From contig NZ_JAGINU010000001.1 in NCBI RefSeq assembly GCF_017876315.1, forward strand, positions 1,612,001 to 1,676,000: DNA of 64,000 nt. The letters run 5' to 3'. The notes under the pieces are model-generated. The model was not told where the DNA came from, searched no databases, and worked only from the letters and a program-made list of their open reading frames with translations. Positions 16,629 through 24,962 of the stretch are shown here, piece after piece. This stretch comes from Pseudonocardia parietis (lineage in GTDB: Bacteria > Actinomycetota > Actinomycetes > Mycobacteriales > Pseudonocardiaceae). Position numbers and translations under genes: made by a program. Every line of letters begins with the position of its first letter. Positions within the stretch are counted from its first letter, which is position 1.

Positions 16629-18409
16629 CGGTTCGTTGCTCCGTTCACGTTCCGCAGGACCGAGGTGGTCTCCTGGTCCACGCGCACGGCCCCGTCCGGG
16701 CCGGTGACCACGGCGACGCCGTAGTCGGCGCGCGCCCGTTCCGGGCTCACCAGGCCGTCACGCACCTCGCGCAGGACGAGGTCGACCGGGCGCAGGTGCG
16801 GATTGCCGTAGCCGGCTCCGCCGCCGCTCCGTGCGCGCACGACGGCCCCCTGTGGCAGCGGCACCAGTTCCTTGGAGCCCCAGACGTGGGTGGTGCCGTC
16901 CGGACGCTCGATCCGGATGTCGTTGCGGCCGGCGTCGAGGCCGCCGAACAGGCCCTTGGCCGCCTCGGCGCCCTCGCTGATGACGTCGTCACCGATCGTG
17001 ACCCCGATCTCGTCCCGGCCGTAGCAGCGCCATGCCGAGCGAGTGCCGATCCCGCCCCGCCACTGGCCTGCGCCGGCCGAGTCCGACAGGTACTCGTGGT
17101 ACTCGAGGAAGTGCGGCGAGGTCAGCTCGAACATCTCGGGATCGGGTGAACGCATCTGCCCCGCGGTCCCGGTGAAACCGAACGCGTCCCATCCGTCGGT
17201 CCCGCGCATCGCGCCGGGCCCGCTGCGCTGGAACACGGTGAGGGTGACGAACGGGTCGTCGGTGCGCGGGTCGACGCCGTTCAGCGAGGTGCAGATGAAC
17301 TGGTTCCAGCCCGCGGTCACCCGGTCCGGGAGGGCGTCGGCGAGGGCGTTCATGATCGCCTCGAGCACCTCGTCGCACATCTGGTTGCCGAAGATCGTGG
17401 CTGCGGGGAACCGCGGGTTGAGCAGCGATCCCTCGCGAAACACCGTGCTGAGCGGCGCGAACAGTCCCTGGTTGGTCGGGATGACCACGCCGCCGGCGGC
17501 GATGAGCATCAGGAACACGATCCGCACCGCGCCCTTGGCCGAGGCGGGCGGCATGTTCGCGATGCCGGGCGACTGGTCGTCGGTTGCGCTGAAGTCGAAG
17601 GTGATCTCGTCGCCCTCGATCCGTACCTCGCAGGCGATCCGGTAGCGGGCGCCGGGGTCGACGCCGTCGGACACCATCCAGCTCTCCCCGTGGTAGACGC
17701 CGTCCGGCCACTTCGCCACCTCGGCCCGGACCTGCTGCTCAGACCCGTCGAGCACGTAGTCCATGTGCGCCCGGAAGGCCCCCAGCCCGTACCGGTTCAG
17801 GACCTGCAACAGCCGGCGCTTGCCGATCGTGCAGGCTCCGACCATCGACTGGATGTCCTGCATCACGAAGTCGATGCGGATGTTGGCACCGACCAGGTCC
17901 CAGACGTCCTTGCGGAGCGTGCCCCCGGAGTAGACCTTGACGGGAGTGATGCGCAGGGCCTCCTGCCAGATCTCCCGGGCCTGCGGGTTGTAGCCGCCGA
18001 GGGTCATCCCGCCGATGTCGGCCATGTGCCCCTTGGCCGCGGCCCAGGCGACGAGCTCACCGTCGTGGAAGATCGGCAGGTAGATCCCTGTGTCGGCGTT
18101 CTGGTTGCCGCCGGTGAACACGTCGTTGTGCAGGATGACGTCGCCGTCGGCGATGTCGTCGCCGAAGTAGTCGATGATGTATTCGAGCGGGGGTTGCGCC
18201 CCGAACGCGATGATGGCGGCGAACTCGGCCTGGGCGAGTGCCCGACCCTTCGCGTCGAACAGGACGGTCACCAGGTCACCGATCTCGTTGAAGATCGGCG
18301 AACGCGACGACCGCATCAGCATCGTCGCCATCTCCTTGGCGATCGCGTCGACACGGCGCTGCAGGACCGAGGCGAGGATCGGGTCCACGTGCTGTGCTGT
18401 TGTGGCCAC
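16625..18409 (-). CDS. hyuB: HyuB-type hydantoinase/5-oxoprolinase beta component, copy 2
   Basis: A 594-residue HyuB family protein with a GTG start. Family segments are LHNDVFTGGNQNADTGIYLP, AAKGHMADIGGMTLGGYNPQ, FSATDDQSPGIANMPPASAK, FPAATIFGNQMCDEV, SDSAGAGQWRGGIGT and RSGGGAGYGNPHLRP. It pairs with hyuA copy 2. It starts 1 bp after the stop of the upstream M24 gene and overlaps hyuA by 4 bp, so the M24-hyuB-hyuA-SDR genes form a coupled block. Confidence 0.9.
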   Translation of the reverse strand: MATTAQHVDPILASVLQRRVDAIAKEMATMLMRSSRSPIFNEIGDLVTVLFDAKGRALAQAEFAAIIAFGAQPPLEYIIDYFGDDIADGDVILHNDVFTGGNQNADTGIYLPIFHDGELVAWAAAKGHMADIGGMTLGGYNPQAREIWQEALRITPVKVYSGGTLRKDVWDLVGANIRIDFVMQDIQSMVGACTIGKRRLLQVLNRYGLGAFRAHMDYVLDGSEQQVRAEVAKWPDGVYHGESWMVSDGVDPGARYRIACEVRIEGDEITFDFSATDDQSPGIANMPPASAKGAVRIVFLMLIAAGGVVIPTNQGLFAPLSTVFREGSLLNPRFPAATIFGNQMCDEVLEAIMNALADALPDRVTAGWNQFICTSLNGVDPRTDDPFVTLTVFQRSGPGAMRGTDGWDAFGFTGTAGQMRSPDPEMFELTSPHFLEYHEYLSDSAGAGQWRGGIGTRSAWRCYGRDEIGVTIGDDVISEGAEAAKGLFGGLDAGRNDIRIERPDGTTHVWGSKELVPLPQGAVVRARSGGGAGYGNPHLRPVDLVLREVRDGLVSPERARADYGVAVVTGPDGAVRVDQETTSVLRNVNGATNR

Positions 18410-18410
18410 T

Positions 18411-19580
18411 TCAGCCTCCTGCGGCGAGTCGGTAGAGCTGAACCGGGTACTCCGACAGAGTTCGGCAGCCCGTGTCGGTGACGACGTGGGTGTCGGCCAT
18501 GTAGCCCATGGCCGCGGTCTCGGCTTCCCAGAGCATCGGGTGCAGGGCGAGGACCATCCCGGAGTCGAGGGTGCTCACGGCGCCGGCGGAGCTGTCGTCC
18601 TGGACGACGTCGAGCCCGATCCAGGGCTCCTCCAGCACGTCCTGGCCCAGCCCGTGGCCGGACCAGTAGGAGGACTTCACCCCTTCGGCCTCCACGGCCG
18701 CGATGACCTGCTTCTGCACGTCGCCGGTCGCGATGGCCGGGGTGATCGCCGAAGCGGCGGCAGCCATTCCGGCCTCGACCGCGCGGGCGATCCGTTCGAT
18801 CGGTTCGGAGGGCGGCGCGAAGGTGACCATCCGGGCCAGCTCGACCCAGTAGCCGGCCTGGCCGACCACCTCGTAGGAGAAGGTGAACACGTCGTGCGGG
18901 CGCAGCACGCGGTCGCGCGGCGCGCCGAACGTCGGGCAGGGCCCGGTGGGTTCGTCATCGGCGAACATCGTCAGGAACAGCGGGTCCTCGCCGCCGAGCC
19001 GGGCTGCGGTCGCGTACATCTCGGCCGCCACCTCCCGCTCGGTGATGCCGGGACGGGCCACCTCCAGCAGCCGCTCGAAACAGCGGTCGGTGATGTAGGC
19101 GGACTCCTCGGCGCCGCGGATCTCCTCGGCGCTCTTCACCGCACGGACGCGCTCGAACATCGGGGAGGCGTCGACGATCTCGGCGTCCGGGCAGGCGTGT
19201 GCAATCCGCAGGTAGTCCTCGACCTTCATGATCTGGCCGAGGCCGACGACACCGATCCGGCCGGCCCGCGGCCCGCTCTCGAGGACCTCGACCAGGCCCG
19301 CTCCGAGGTCGTGCGGGTAGCGGTAGTCACTCACCCAGCCGGACCTGGGACGTCGCCCGCCGGTCAGGTTCTGCGGCAGAACCATGATCGGCTCGGCTCC
19401 GGCGAAGACGACGCTGTAGCCGTAGCGGTGGGCGAGGTTGTAGTCGGCGACGTAGCGCAGGGTCCCCTTGTGGCCCCGGTAGTCGGCGCCGGCGACCACC
19501 AGCACCTCCAGGCCCTCCTCGGCCATCGCGGCCTGCAGCCGACTCCAGCGCCGGTCGCGCTCGCTCAGCGAGCCACTCAT
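18411..19580 (-). CDS. M24 (creatinase/aminopeptidase P-like) protein without the usual metal ligands, copy 2
   Basis: A 389-residue paralogue of the protein at 9164-10345. The ATG at 19580 has a GGAGAAG ribosome site at good distance; an ATG 27 bases upstream is less well placed. The metal ligand positions are again replaced: EVVGQAGYWVELARM for the two Asp positions, SGMVLALHPML for the first Glu, and YMADTHVV for the last Glu. The His of SYWSGHGLGQDV stays. The same substitutions in both copies argue for a conserved metal-free chemistry, as in creatinase, not random decay. It leads the M24-hyuB-hyuA-SDR block. Confidence 0.82.
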   Translation of the reverse strand: MSGSLSERDRRWSRLQAAMAEEGLEVLVVAGADYRGHKGTLRYVADYNLAHRYGYSVVFAGAEPIMVLPQNLTGGRRPRSGWVSDYRYPHDLGAGLVEVLESGPRAGRIGVVGLGQIMKVEDYLRIAHACPDAEIVDASPMFERVRAVKSAEEIRGAEESAYITDRCFERLLEVARPGITEREVAAEMYATAARLGGEDPLFLTMFADDEPTGPCPTFGAPRDRVLRPHDVFTFSYEVVGQAGYWVELARMVTFAPPSEPIERIARAVEAGMAAAASAITPAIATGDVQKQVIAAVEAEGVKSSYWSGHGLGQDVLEEPWIGLDVVQDDSSAGAVSTLDSGMVLALHPMLWEAETAAMGYMADTHVVTDTGCRTLSEYPVQLYRLAAGG

Positions 19581-19674
19581 CCGCTTCTCCTTCCGGTGTG
19601 AGGCCATTCACCTCGAATCAGAAGCTATTGAGGTAGGCGGGTGCTCCGGCAGCACTCCGAGGGAGGTAACAACG

Positions 19675-20805
19675 TCATCCCTCGTGCGAGGGGGGTGGCA
19701 CCGGCGCGTCGAGAACCACCCTGGTCAGGGCCACCCGCGAGTTGATGTGCAGCTTGCGGTAGATCGCCTTGAGATGCTGCTTGACGGTGTAGCGGCTGAG
19801 GAAAACGCGCGCCGCGATCTGGTCGTCCTGCAGGCCGAGTGCCACGAGGCGGGCCACTTCCTGCTCCCGCGGTGACAGCAGCGCCGCCACCGACGGCGGA
19901 AGCACGGCCGAGGCGATGCGGGTGTCGTGCGAGCGCAGCACGGTGACCGACGTACCGGAACCTCGGGGGCCCGGTACCGCGCGGATCGACAGGCACCGCC
20001 CGGATTCGGACACCGTCGACCAGTGTCCGTCCCCTCCGGTGCTGTCCGGGTGCGCCGCCGCTGCCATGGTGTCCTCCAGCCAGACCTCCGGGTCCGCCGG
20101 CGCGACGGAGTCGAGCAGGCGCCGGGCCGCCTCGTTCAGCCGGCGGCGACCGGTCGCGAGGTCGCTGATGACGAGAGCGTCGGTCGCAAGATCCAGCGCG
20201 GCGTGCGCGTGATCCCGCTCGTGCGCCAACTCGCTGCGCTCGTTCAACGCGGAGACCGCCGACCCCACGACCCGGCCGAGCGCGGAGACGACGGCGAGGG
20301 TGGCGGGGTCGGCGAGGCTGCCCGGGTCCCGGTCGCCGAAGTTCAGCGTGCCGACCGTCCGGGCACCCGCGGTCACCGGTGCCTGGAGCGCCATCCGCAT
20401 CCGGTGCAGCGCCAGCACCTGCTTGTAGAGGTCGAGTTGTTGCCACTCTTCCTCGGACATGAGTTGGGCACTGTGGACGGCCCGGCCGGTCGTCAGGGCC
20501 TGGTCGAGTACCGGGTCGTGGTCGCGCCCGGCGTCCTCGTAGCGCGCGAGGAAGACGTCACTGACGCCTTCCGTGGCGTGAGACAAGGCACGGCTGCGCA
20601 CCGACGGAAACAGGTAGATGCCGAACGACCGCGCGGGTAGAACCGTGGCGACGATCTCGAGATAGCGCTCCATCACCTCGTCGAGCGTGGTGGCACCGCA
20701 CAGGGCGTCGGTGGCCCTGACGATCAACTCTGCAACGTCGTGTCCGGCGAGCTCCGCCATCGTCCCGTCTCCCTCGAAGGGTACGAAGCACGTGCCGTCG
20801 GGCAC
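19675..20805 (-). CDS. LuxR-type regulator with GAF-like sensory region
   Basis: A 376-residue transcription factor. The N-terminal half (about 20-185) looks like a GAF domain (FGIYLFPSVRS, ALQAPVTAGARTVGTLNFGD). A PAS-like stretch follows (DALVISDLATGRRRLNEAARR). The C-terminal LuxR HTH is about 310-365 (LSPREQEVARLVALGLQDDQ, then IAARVFLSRYTVKQHLKAIYRKLH). No receiver domain is present, so a ligand, not phosphorylation, probably controls it. It lies 7 bp after the ferredoxin reductase gene and is probably last in that operon, 94 bp before the next M24 gene. An internal ATG at residue 16 (20760) is an alternative start. Confidence 0.82.
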   Translation of the reverse strand: MPDGTCFVPFEGDGTMAELAGHDVAELIVRATDALCGATTLDEVMERYLEIVATVLPARSFGIYLFPSVRSRALSHATEGVSDVFLARYEDAGRDHDPVLDQALTTGRAVHSAQLMSEEEWQQLDLYKQVLALHRMRMALQAPVTAGARTVGTLNFGDRDPGSLADPATLAVVSALGRVVGSAVSALNERSELAHERDHAHAALDLATDALVISDLATGRRRLNEAARRLLDSVAPADPEVWLEDTMAAAAHPDSTGGDGHWSTVSESGRCLSIRAVPGPRGSGTSVTVLRSHDTRIASAVLPPSVAALLSPREQEVARLVALGLQDDQIAARVFLSRYTVKQHLKAIYRKLHINSRVALTRVVLDAPVPPPSHEG

Positions 20806-20812
20806 GCTCTCG

Positions 20813-22078
20813 TCACGCCCGGTCGGTGATCAGGTCCTTCAGCGGTGTGTCCGGGTCCGTTCCGGCCTCCGGTGGGATGGTCCGTCGCGCGCCCAGTGCC
20901 CGCTTCACCGCCATGAAGTCCTTGGGCCGGTTCACCGACTCGGACGCGATCAGGGCGCCCCCGCGGTAGTAGAGGACCGTCAGGCCGGCGGAGCCGGGGC
21001 TCCTGCGGAGCACGTACCGGTCGGCTCCGCCGGAGATGCCCGCGATCTGCAGCTTCAGGTCGCGCTGATCGGACCAGAACCACGGCACGGGCGATGCCGG
21101 CGGGGCGACCCCGGCGATGCCGGCTGCGACCGTCCTGGCCTGGTCGTTGGCGTTCTGCACCGACTCCACCCCGATGAGCTCCCCCGGTAGGTGTGGATGG
21201 GGCAGCACAGTGCAGTCTCCGGCGGCGTACACACCCGGGTGACTGGTCCGGCCCGCGACGTCGACGACGATGCCACGCCGGACCTTCAGACCGAGCATCT
21301 CGGCAAGGGCCGTCCCGGGCACCGCGCCGACACCCACGACGACGAGGTCGGCCGGCAGCGCCCGCCCGTCGGCGAGGCGCACTCCTCGTACCCGCCCGGC
21401 GTCACCGTCGATCTCCCGGACCTCGGCGCTGAGCAGGAACCGGACGCCCCACTCCCGGTGCCGGTCGAGCAGGAAGCCCGACAGCGGTGCCGCACTGACC
21501 CTGCTCAGCAGTCGGTCCTCGCGTTCGACGACCGTGGTGGCCAAGCCGCGAGCGCTGGTGACCGCGGCAGCCTCCAGCCCGATGTAGCCGGCTCCGAGCA
21601 CGACCACCTGCTCAGCAGAGGCCAGCCGATCGCGCAGCGCCTCGGCGTCGTGCAGGCTCCGCAAGGTGCAGACCCCGTCGAGGTCGGCGCCGGGCACCGG
21701 CAGCGCGCGGGCCCGGGCACCGGTGGCCAGGACGAGGTGTGCGAACTCGACGGCGTGGCCGTCGTCGCACCGCGCGGAGCCGGCGCCGGAGTCGTCGACC
21801 TCGACCTCCGTGACCCGCACGCCGGTTCGCACCTCGATGCCGGCCTCGTGGAAGAACTCCGGAGTCCGCAGCACCAGGGCGTCGTGATCCGCTGTCCCGC
21901 CGAGGAACGCCTTCGACAGCGGCGGTCGCTGGTAGGGCCGGTGCGGCTCGTCACCGAGCAGCAGGATCGGACGGTCGTAGCCGAGCTCGCGCAGCGAGGT
22001 CGCGACACGCACACCGGCCTCACCGGCCCCGACGACGAGCACACCGGTATCGGTGGGAGGGGGCTGTGGATTCGTCAT
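20813..22078 (-). CDS. Ferredoxin reductase (putidaredoxin/rhodocoxin reductase type)
   Basis: A 421-residue FAD/NAD(P)H-dependent disulfide-oxidoreductase-fold reductase. FAD motif VLVVGAGEAGVRVATSLREL; RPYQRPPLSKAFLGG; NAD motif VVVLGAGYIGLEAAAV with an acidic residue after it (TTVVERED) suggesting NADH; second FAD motif GVYAAGDCTVL; and the typical C-terminal PVPWFWSDQRDLKLQIAG. It passes electrons from NADH to the adjacent ferredoxin for the Rieske oxygenase. The ATG at 22078 overlaps the ferredoxin stop (ATGA); longer upstream extensions have no family similarity. Confidence 0.9.
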   Translation of the reverse strand: MTNPQPPPTDTGVLVVGAGEAGVRVATSLRELGYDRPILLLGDEPHRPYQRPPLSKAFLGGTADHDALVLRTPEFFHEAGIEVRTGVRVTEVEVDDSGAGSARCDDGHAVEFAHLVLATGARARALPVPGADLDGVCTLRSLHDAEALRDRLASAEQVVVLGAGYIGLEAAAVTSARGLATTVVEREDRLLSRVSAAPLSGFLLDRHREWGVRFLLSAEVREIDGDAGRVRGVRLADGRALPADLVVVGVGAVPGTALAEMLGLKVRRGIVVDVAGRTSHPGVYAAGDCTVLPHPHLPGELIGVESVQNANDQARTVAAGIAGVAPPASPVPWFWSDQRDLKLQIAGISGGADRYVLRRSPGSAGLTVLYYRGGALIASESVNRPKDFMAVKRALGARRTIPPEAGTDPDTPLKDLITDRA

Positions 22079-22395
22079 TGCTCGGGAGCCACCGTGACCT
22101 CGACGCCGTCGAGGGCATCGGTCATCGGGATCTGGCAGGACAGCCTGCTGGCGTCCGTGCGTTCGGCCGCGGCGTCCTCGAGCATCTCGTCCTCGAAGTC
22201 GCCGACCTCGCCGACCGCGTCCCGGAACTGATCGGCGACGTAGACGTGGCAGGTGGCACACGCCAGCGCCCCTCCGCACTCCGCGACGATCCCGGGCACC
22301 CCGGACCTGGTTCCTACCTCCATGATCGACGACCCGGTACGGGCCTCGACGACGCGTTGGGATCCGTCGGGACAAGTGAAGACGATCTTGGGCAT
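22075..22395 (-). CDS. [2Fe-2S] ferredoxin, putidaredoxin/adrenodoxin type
   Basis: A 106-residue ferredoxin. The cluster ligands are C40, C46, C49 (CGGALACATC) and C87 (SCQIP), the vertebrate-type/putidaredoxin spacing. The acidic stretch DFEDEMLEDAA between the ligands is the usual reductase and oxygenase docking surface. It serves as electron carrier between the reductase encoded next to it and, by context, the Rieske oxygenase at 24963-26887. Aniline dioxygenases instead use a single fused reductase, so this pairing differs from that model. Confidence 0.92.
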   Translation of the reverse strand: MPKIVFTCPDGSQRVVEARTGSSIMEVGTRSGVPGIVAECGGALACATCHVYVADQFRDAVGEVGDFEDEMLEDAAAERTDASRLSCQIPMTDALDGVEVTVAPEQ

Positions 22396-22420
22396 CCTGT
22401 TGCCTTCTCGGGTCGGAGCG

Positions 22421-22460
22421 CCGGGGCCGGCCGACGAGCGCTCCCGCCGGCCGGCCCCGG
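22421..22460 (-). terminator. Strong hairpin between the ligase gene and the ferredoxin gene
   Basis: CCGGGGCCGGCC (22421-22432) pairs perfectly with GGCCGGCCCCGG (22449-22460), a 12-bp stem with a 16-base loop, 14 bases after the ligase stop codon. It may terminate or attenuate the dioxygenase-ligase transcript, so that ferredoxin, reductase and LuxR are made at lower levels or from another promoter. It could also protect the upstream mRNA. Confidence 0.55.
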
Positions 22461-22473
22461 GCGATGCACGGGT

Positions 22474-23967
22474 CTAGAACAGCTCGAAGTACTCGCGGTG
22501 CTCCCAGTCGGTGACACCGTTGACGTAGGTGTCGGGGTCCGGGTTCTCCGCGACCCAGGCCTCGTACCGGGTGATCTCACTGCGCTTCATCGTGACCAGG
22601 TAGTCGACGAAGGTGCTTCCGAACTGGCTGCGGAAGAACTGGTCGTTCTCCAGCACCGCAACGGCGTCCTTCAAGCTGGTCGGCAGCTGTGGCACATCGG
22701 CGGTGTAGGGGTCCTCGCTCAGCGGCCCGGGCGACGTCCGGTTGACGATGCCGTCGATCCCGGCGACCACCTGGGAGGCCATGTACAGGTACGGGTTCGC
22801 CGCGGCCTCCCCGACCCGGTTCTCGACGTGCGATGCCTTGTCGCCGAGGGCGCTGATCACGCGCATCATCGCCGCGCGGTTGTCGTGGGCCCAGGTCAGC
22901 CGATCGGGCGCCAGCGAGTAGGGGCGCCGGCGCCGGTACCCGTTGATGGTCGGCGTGGTGAACACCGACGCGGCGGCACCGTGCGCCAGCTGCCCGCCCA
23001 CGTAGTGCCTGCCGAGCTCGGACAGTGCCTCGCCCTCGCCGGGGACCATCAGGTTCTCGCCGCTCGTGGCGTCGGCCACCGAGGTGTGCAGGTGCCAGCC
23101 GCTGGCGTAGAAACCGTCGATCGCCGGAGTGCACATGAACGAGGCGAGGTAGCCGTGCCGCTTGGCGGTCTGCTTGACCGCCATCTTGAACAGGCTGGCC
23201 GCGTCCGCGGCGGCGATCCCCTCGAGCACGTCGAACGTCGTCTCGACCTGGCTCGGTGCCCACTCGTCGTCGAAGGACCGCAGCGGCAGCCCCATCGCCA
23301 GCACCGAGTCTCGGATGGGGATGAGGGCGTCGTCGATCTCGTCGAGATGGTCGACGAGCAGGTAGTTGTAGCCCCGGGCGACCGGAGCGACCTGGGGCGG
23401 GTCAGCGGGCGTGCCCGGGGCCCCCAGCGAGCACTTCCCCAGCAGGTCGTCGACGATCCGGGTGAGGTACCACTCCATCTCGATTCCGGCGACGAGCTTG
23501 TAGTTGTGCTCGGCCAGCTTCGCCAGCGAGTTCCGCAGGATGGTGCGCGGCGCCAGCGGGAACAGCGACCCGTTGCTCATGTAGAGGTCGGCGAAGACCA
23601 CCGCGGTCTTCGGCGCCCACGGCAGCAGCTGGAACGTGTCGGGGTCGGGGACCATCGTGATGTTCGGACTGCCGCCCAGGCCCTCGATCTCGAACCCGCC
23701 GTCGGCGGTGAACGGGTTGAGCACGATCGCGTTCGCCGGGTCGAAGAAGAACGGTGCCATGGTGATCTCGTTGCCGGACTCGAGCGCCGCGAAGTACGCA
23801 GACCGGGTCAGTGCCTTGCCACGCAGCAATCCGTGCTGATCGGGCCAGACGATCCGGATCAGCTCGATGTCGTGCTGCTCGACCAGCTTCTTGGACCGCT
23901 CCGCGGCCTCGATCTTCTCTGGTCCGTACAGGCCGTGCCGTTCGATGAACTTGCCGGTGGGGGGCAT
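22474..23967 (-). CDS. Glutamine synthetase-like gamma-glutamyl-amine ligase
   Basis: A 497-residue member of the glutamine synthetase superfamily. The ATG at 23967 has GAAGGAG upstream. Seen are the beta-grasp start (IELIRIVWPDQHGLLRGKAL), a metal-site Glu (AGIEMEWYLTRI), the second Glu (SQVETTFDVLEGIAAADAAS), the His loop (ASGWHLHTSV) and the late Arg/Glu segment (ASHVENRVGEAAANPYLYMA). It lacks the adenylylation tyrosine region of GlnA. Relatives (TdnQ/AtdA1, IpuC, polyamine GlnA3/PuuA) join glutamate to an amine using ATP. Lying with an amidotransferase and Rieske subunits, it most resembles the gamma-glutamylanilide synthase of aniline degradation, so I infer gamma-glutamylation of an amine substrate before oxygenation. 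Confidence 0.85.
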   Translation of the reverse strand: MPPTGKFIERHGLYGPEKIEAAERSKKLVEQHDIELIRIVWPDQHGLLRGKALTRSAYFAALESGNEITMAPFFFDPANAIVLNPFTADGGFEIEGLGGSPNITMVPDPDTFQLLPWAPKTAVVFADLYMSNGSLFPLAPRTILRNSLAKLAEHNYKLVAGIEMEWYLTRIVDDLLGKCSLGAPGTPADPPQVAPVARGYNYLLVDHLDEIDDALIPIRDSVLAMGLPLRSFDDEWAPSQVETTFDVLEGIAAADAASLFKMAVKQTAKRHGYLASFMCTPAIDGFYASGWHLHTSVADATSGENLMVPGEGEALSELGRHYVGGQLAHGAAASVFTTPTINGYRRRRPYSLAPDRLTWAHDNRAAMMRVISALGDKASHVENRVGEAAANPYLYMASQVVAGIDGIVNRTSPGPLSEDPYTADVPQLPTSLKDAVAVLENDQFFRSQFGSTFVDYLVTMKRSEITRYEAWVAENPDPDTYVNGVTDWEHREYFELF

Positions 23968-23987
23968 GATCTCTCTCCTTCGGGCGA

Positions 23988-24674
23988 TCAGTGTCGGGAG
24001 CGGTCGGACGGAAGTAGGTCGAACCAGTGGTCGAGAAGGTCCCGGGCGTCCGGGGCGCCGGCGGCGAAGTACCGCTCGGCCTCGGCCTGCATCGCCGCCA
24101 CGTCGGCGCCGAACCGTTCGAGTTTCGGACCTTCCAGGCCGAGGAGCTCGTTCACCCCGGCCAGGGTCATCTCGGGATGGAACTGGACGGCGAGCGCCGA
24201 GCCGAGGGCCCAGGCCTGCACGTAGCGGTCGGACGCGGCGAGCACCTCGGCACTCGCAGGCGGGGTCATCGAGTCGGAGTGGAACGAGAAGAACCGGCCG
24301 GCGATCCCGCCCGAGGCGGCGTCGGCGGGCTTCACGTCGATGATCCCGGCCTCCAGCCCGGCGCCGCCGGGATGCGCGGCCCCGCCGAGTGCCCGCGCGA
24401 GCACCTGGGAGCCGAGACAGATCGCCAACACGGGAACGTCGGCGCCGACGGCCTCGGACAGGAACCGCTCCTCGTCGGCCAGGTACGGGTGATCCTCGTA
24501 CGCGGCCTGCGGTCCGCCCAGCGCGACCACGGCACCGACCTCGTCGAGCTCGGAAAGCCGCTCCCCGCGGTACGGCCGCACGATCCGGCACTCGTGGCCG
24601 CGCTCGCGCGCCACCTCGTCGACCAGCCCGACGTCGGCCCGGTCCACATGGGTGATCACGGCGATGGTCGTCAT
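23988..24674 (-). CDS. Class I glutamine amidotransferase-like hydrolase (TdnT-like)
   Basis: A 228-residue stand-alone class I amidotransferase domain with its catalytic triad: C86 in LAICLGSQ and H166/E168 in VQFHPE. An oxyanion loop is VALGGPQAAYED. No synthetase domain is attached. In aniline clusters the TdnT/AtdA2 protein of this family hydrolyses gamma-glutamylanilide; PuuD does a similar job in polyamine degradation. Here it would release glutamate from a gamma-glutamyl intermediate or tune its level. The start overlaps the stop of the small coiled-coil gene (ATGA), and the ligase follows 20 bp later. Confidence 0.87.
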   Translation of the reverse strand: MTTIAVITHVDRADVGLVDEVARERGHECRIVRPYRGERLSELDEVGAVVALGGPQAAYEDHPYLADEERFLSEAVGADVPVLAICLGSQVLARALGGAAHPGGAGLEAGIIDVKPADAASGGIAGRFFSFHSDSMTPPASAEVLAASDRYVQAWALGSALAVQFHPEMTLAGVNELLGLEGPKLERFGADVAAMQAEAERYFAAGAPDARDLLDHWFDLLPSDRSRH

Positions 24675-24961
24675 GGTTGTGGCCTCGGTTCGATGTCGGT
24701 GCCCCAGGGGTTCCAGTGGTCGATTCGGGCGAGCGCGCCCATCAGGGACATCATCTTGGCCCGGTCGACGGCCACCCAGCTGGCATCCGGCGTGATCCCG
24801 TAGGGGGTGAAGTCCCAGACCGCCAGATGCTTGGCCTGCTCGATCAGGGGCGTGGTACTGGTCAGTTCCCGCTCGAGACGGTCGACGCGCAGCCGAAGCA
24901 GGGCGTTCTCCCGTCGCAGAGCCTCGAGCTCGTTCGGAACCTCGGGTTCGTCGTCGACCAT
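24671..24961 (-). CDS. Small uncharacterised coiled-coil protein embedded in the dioxygenase operon
   Basis: A 96-residue protein that I do not recognise. Residues about 8-35 (NELEALRRENALLRLRVDRL) form a clear leucine-zipper-like coiled coil. The C-terminal half is rich in Trp and Pro (AVWDFTPYGITPDASWVAVD, then ARIDHWNPWGTDIEPRP). No signal peptide, cysteine cluster or membrane segment is seen. It starts 1 bp after the Rieske beta stop, and its stop overlaps the amidotransferase start (ATGA), so it is cotranslated with both. This placement suggests a structural or regulatory subunit of the oxygenase or of the ligase/amidotransferase. Confidence 0.7.
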   Translation of the reverse strand: MVDDEPEVPNELEALRRENALLRLRVDRLERELTSTTPLIEQAKHLAVWDFTPYGITPDASWVAVDRAKMMSLMGALARIDHWNPWGTDIEPRPQP

Positions 24962-24962
24962 C

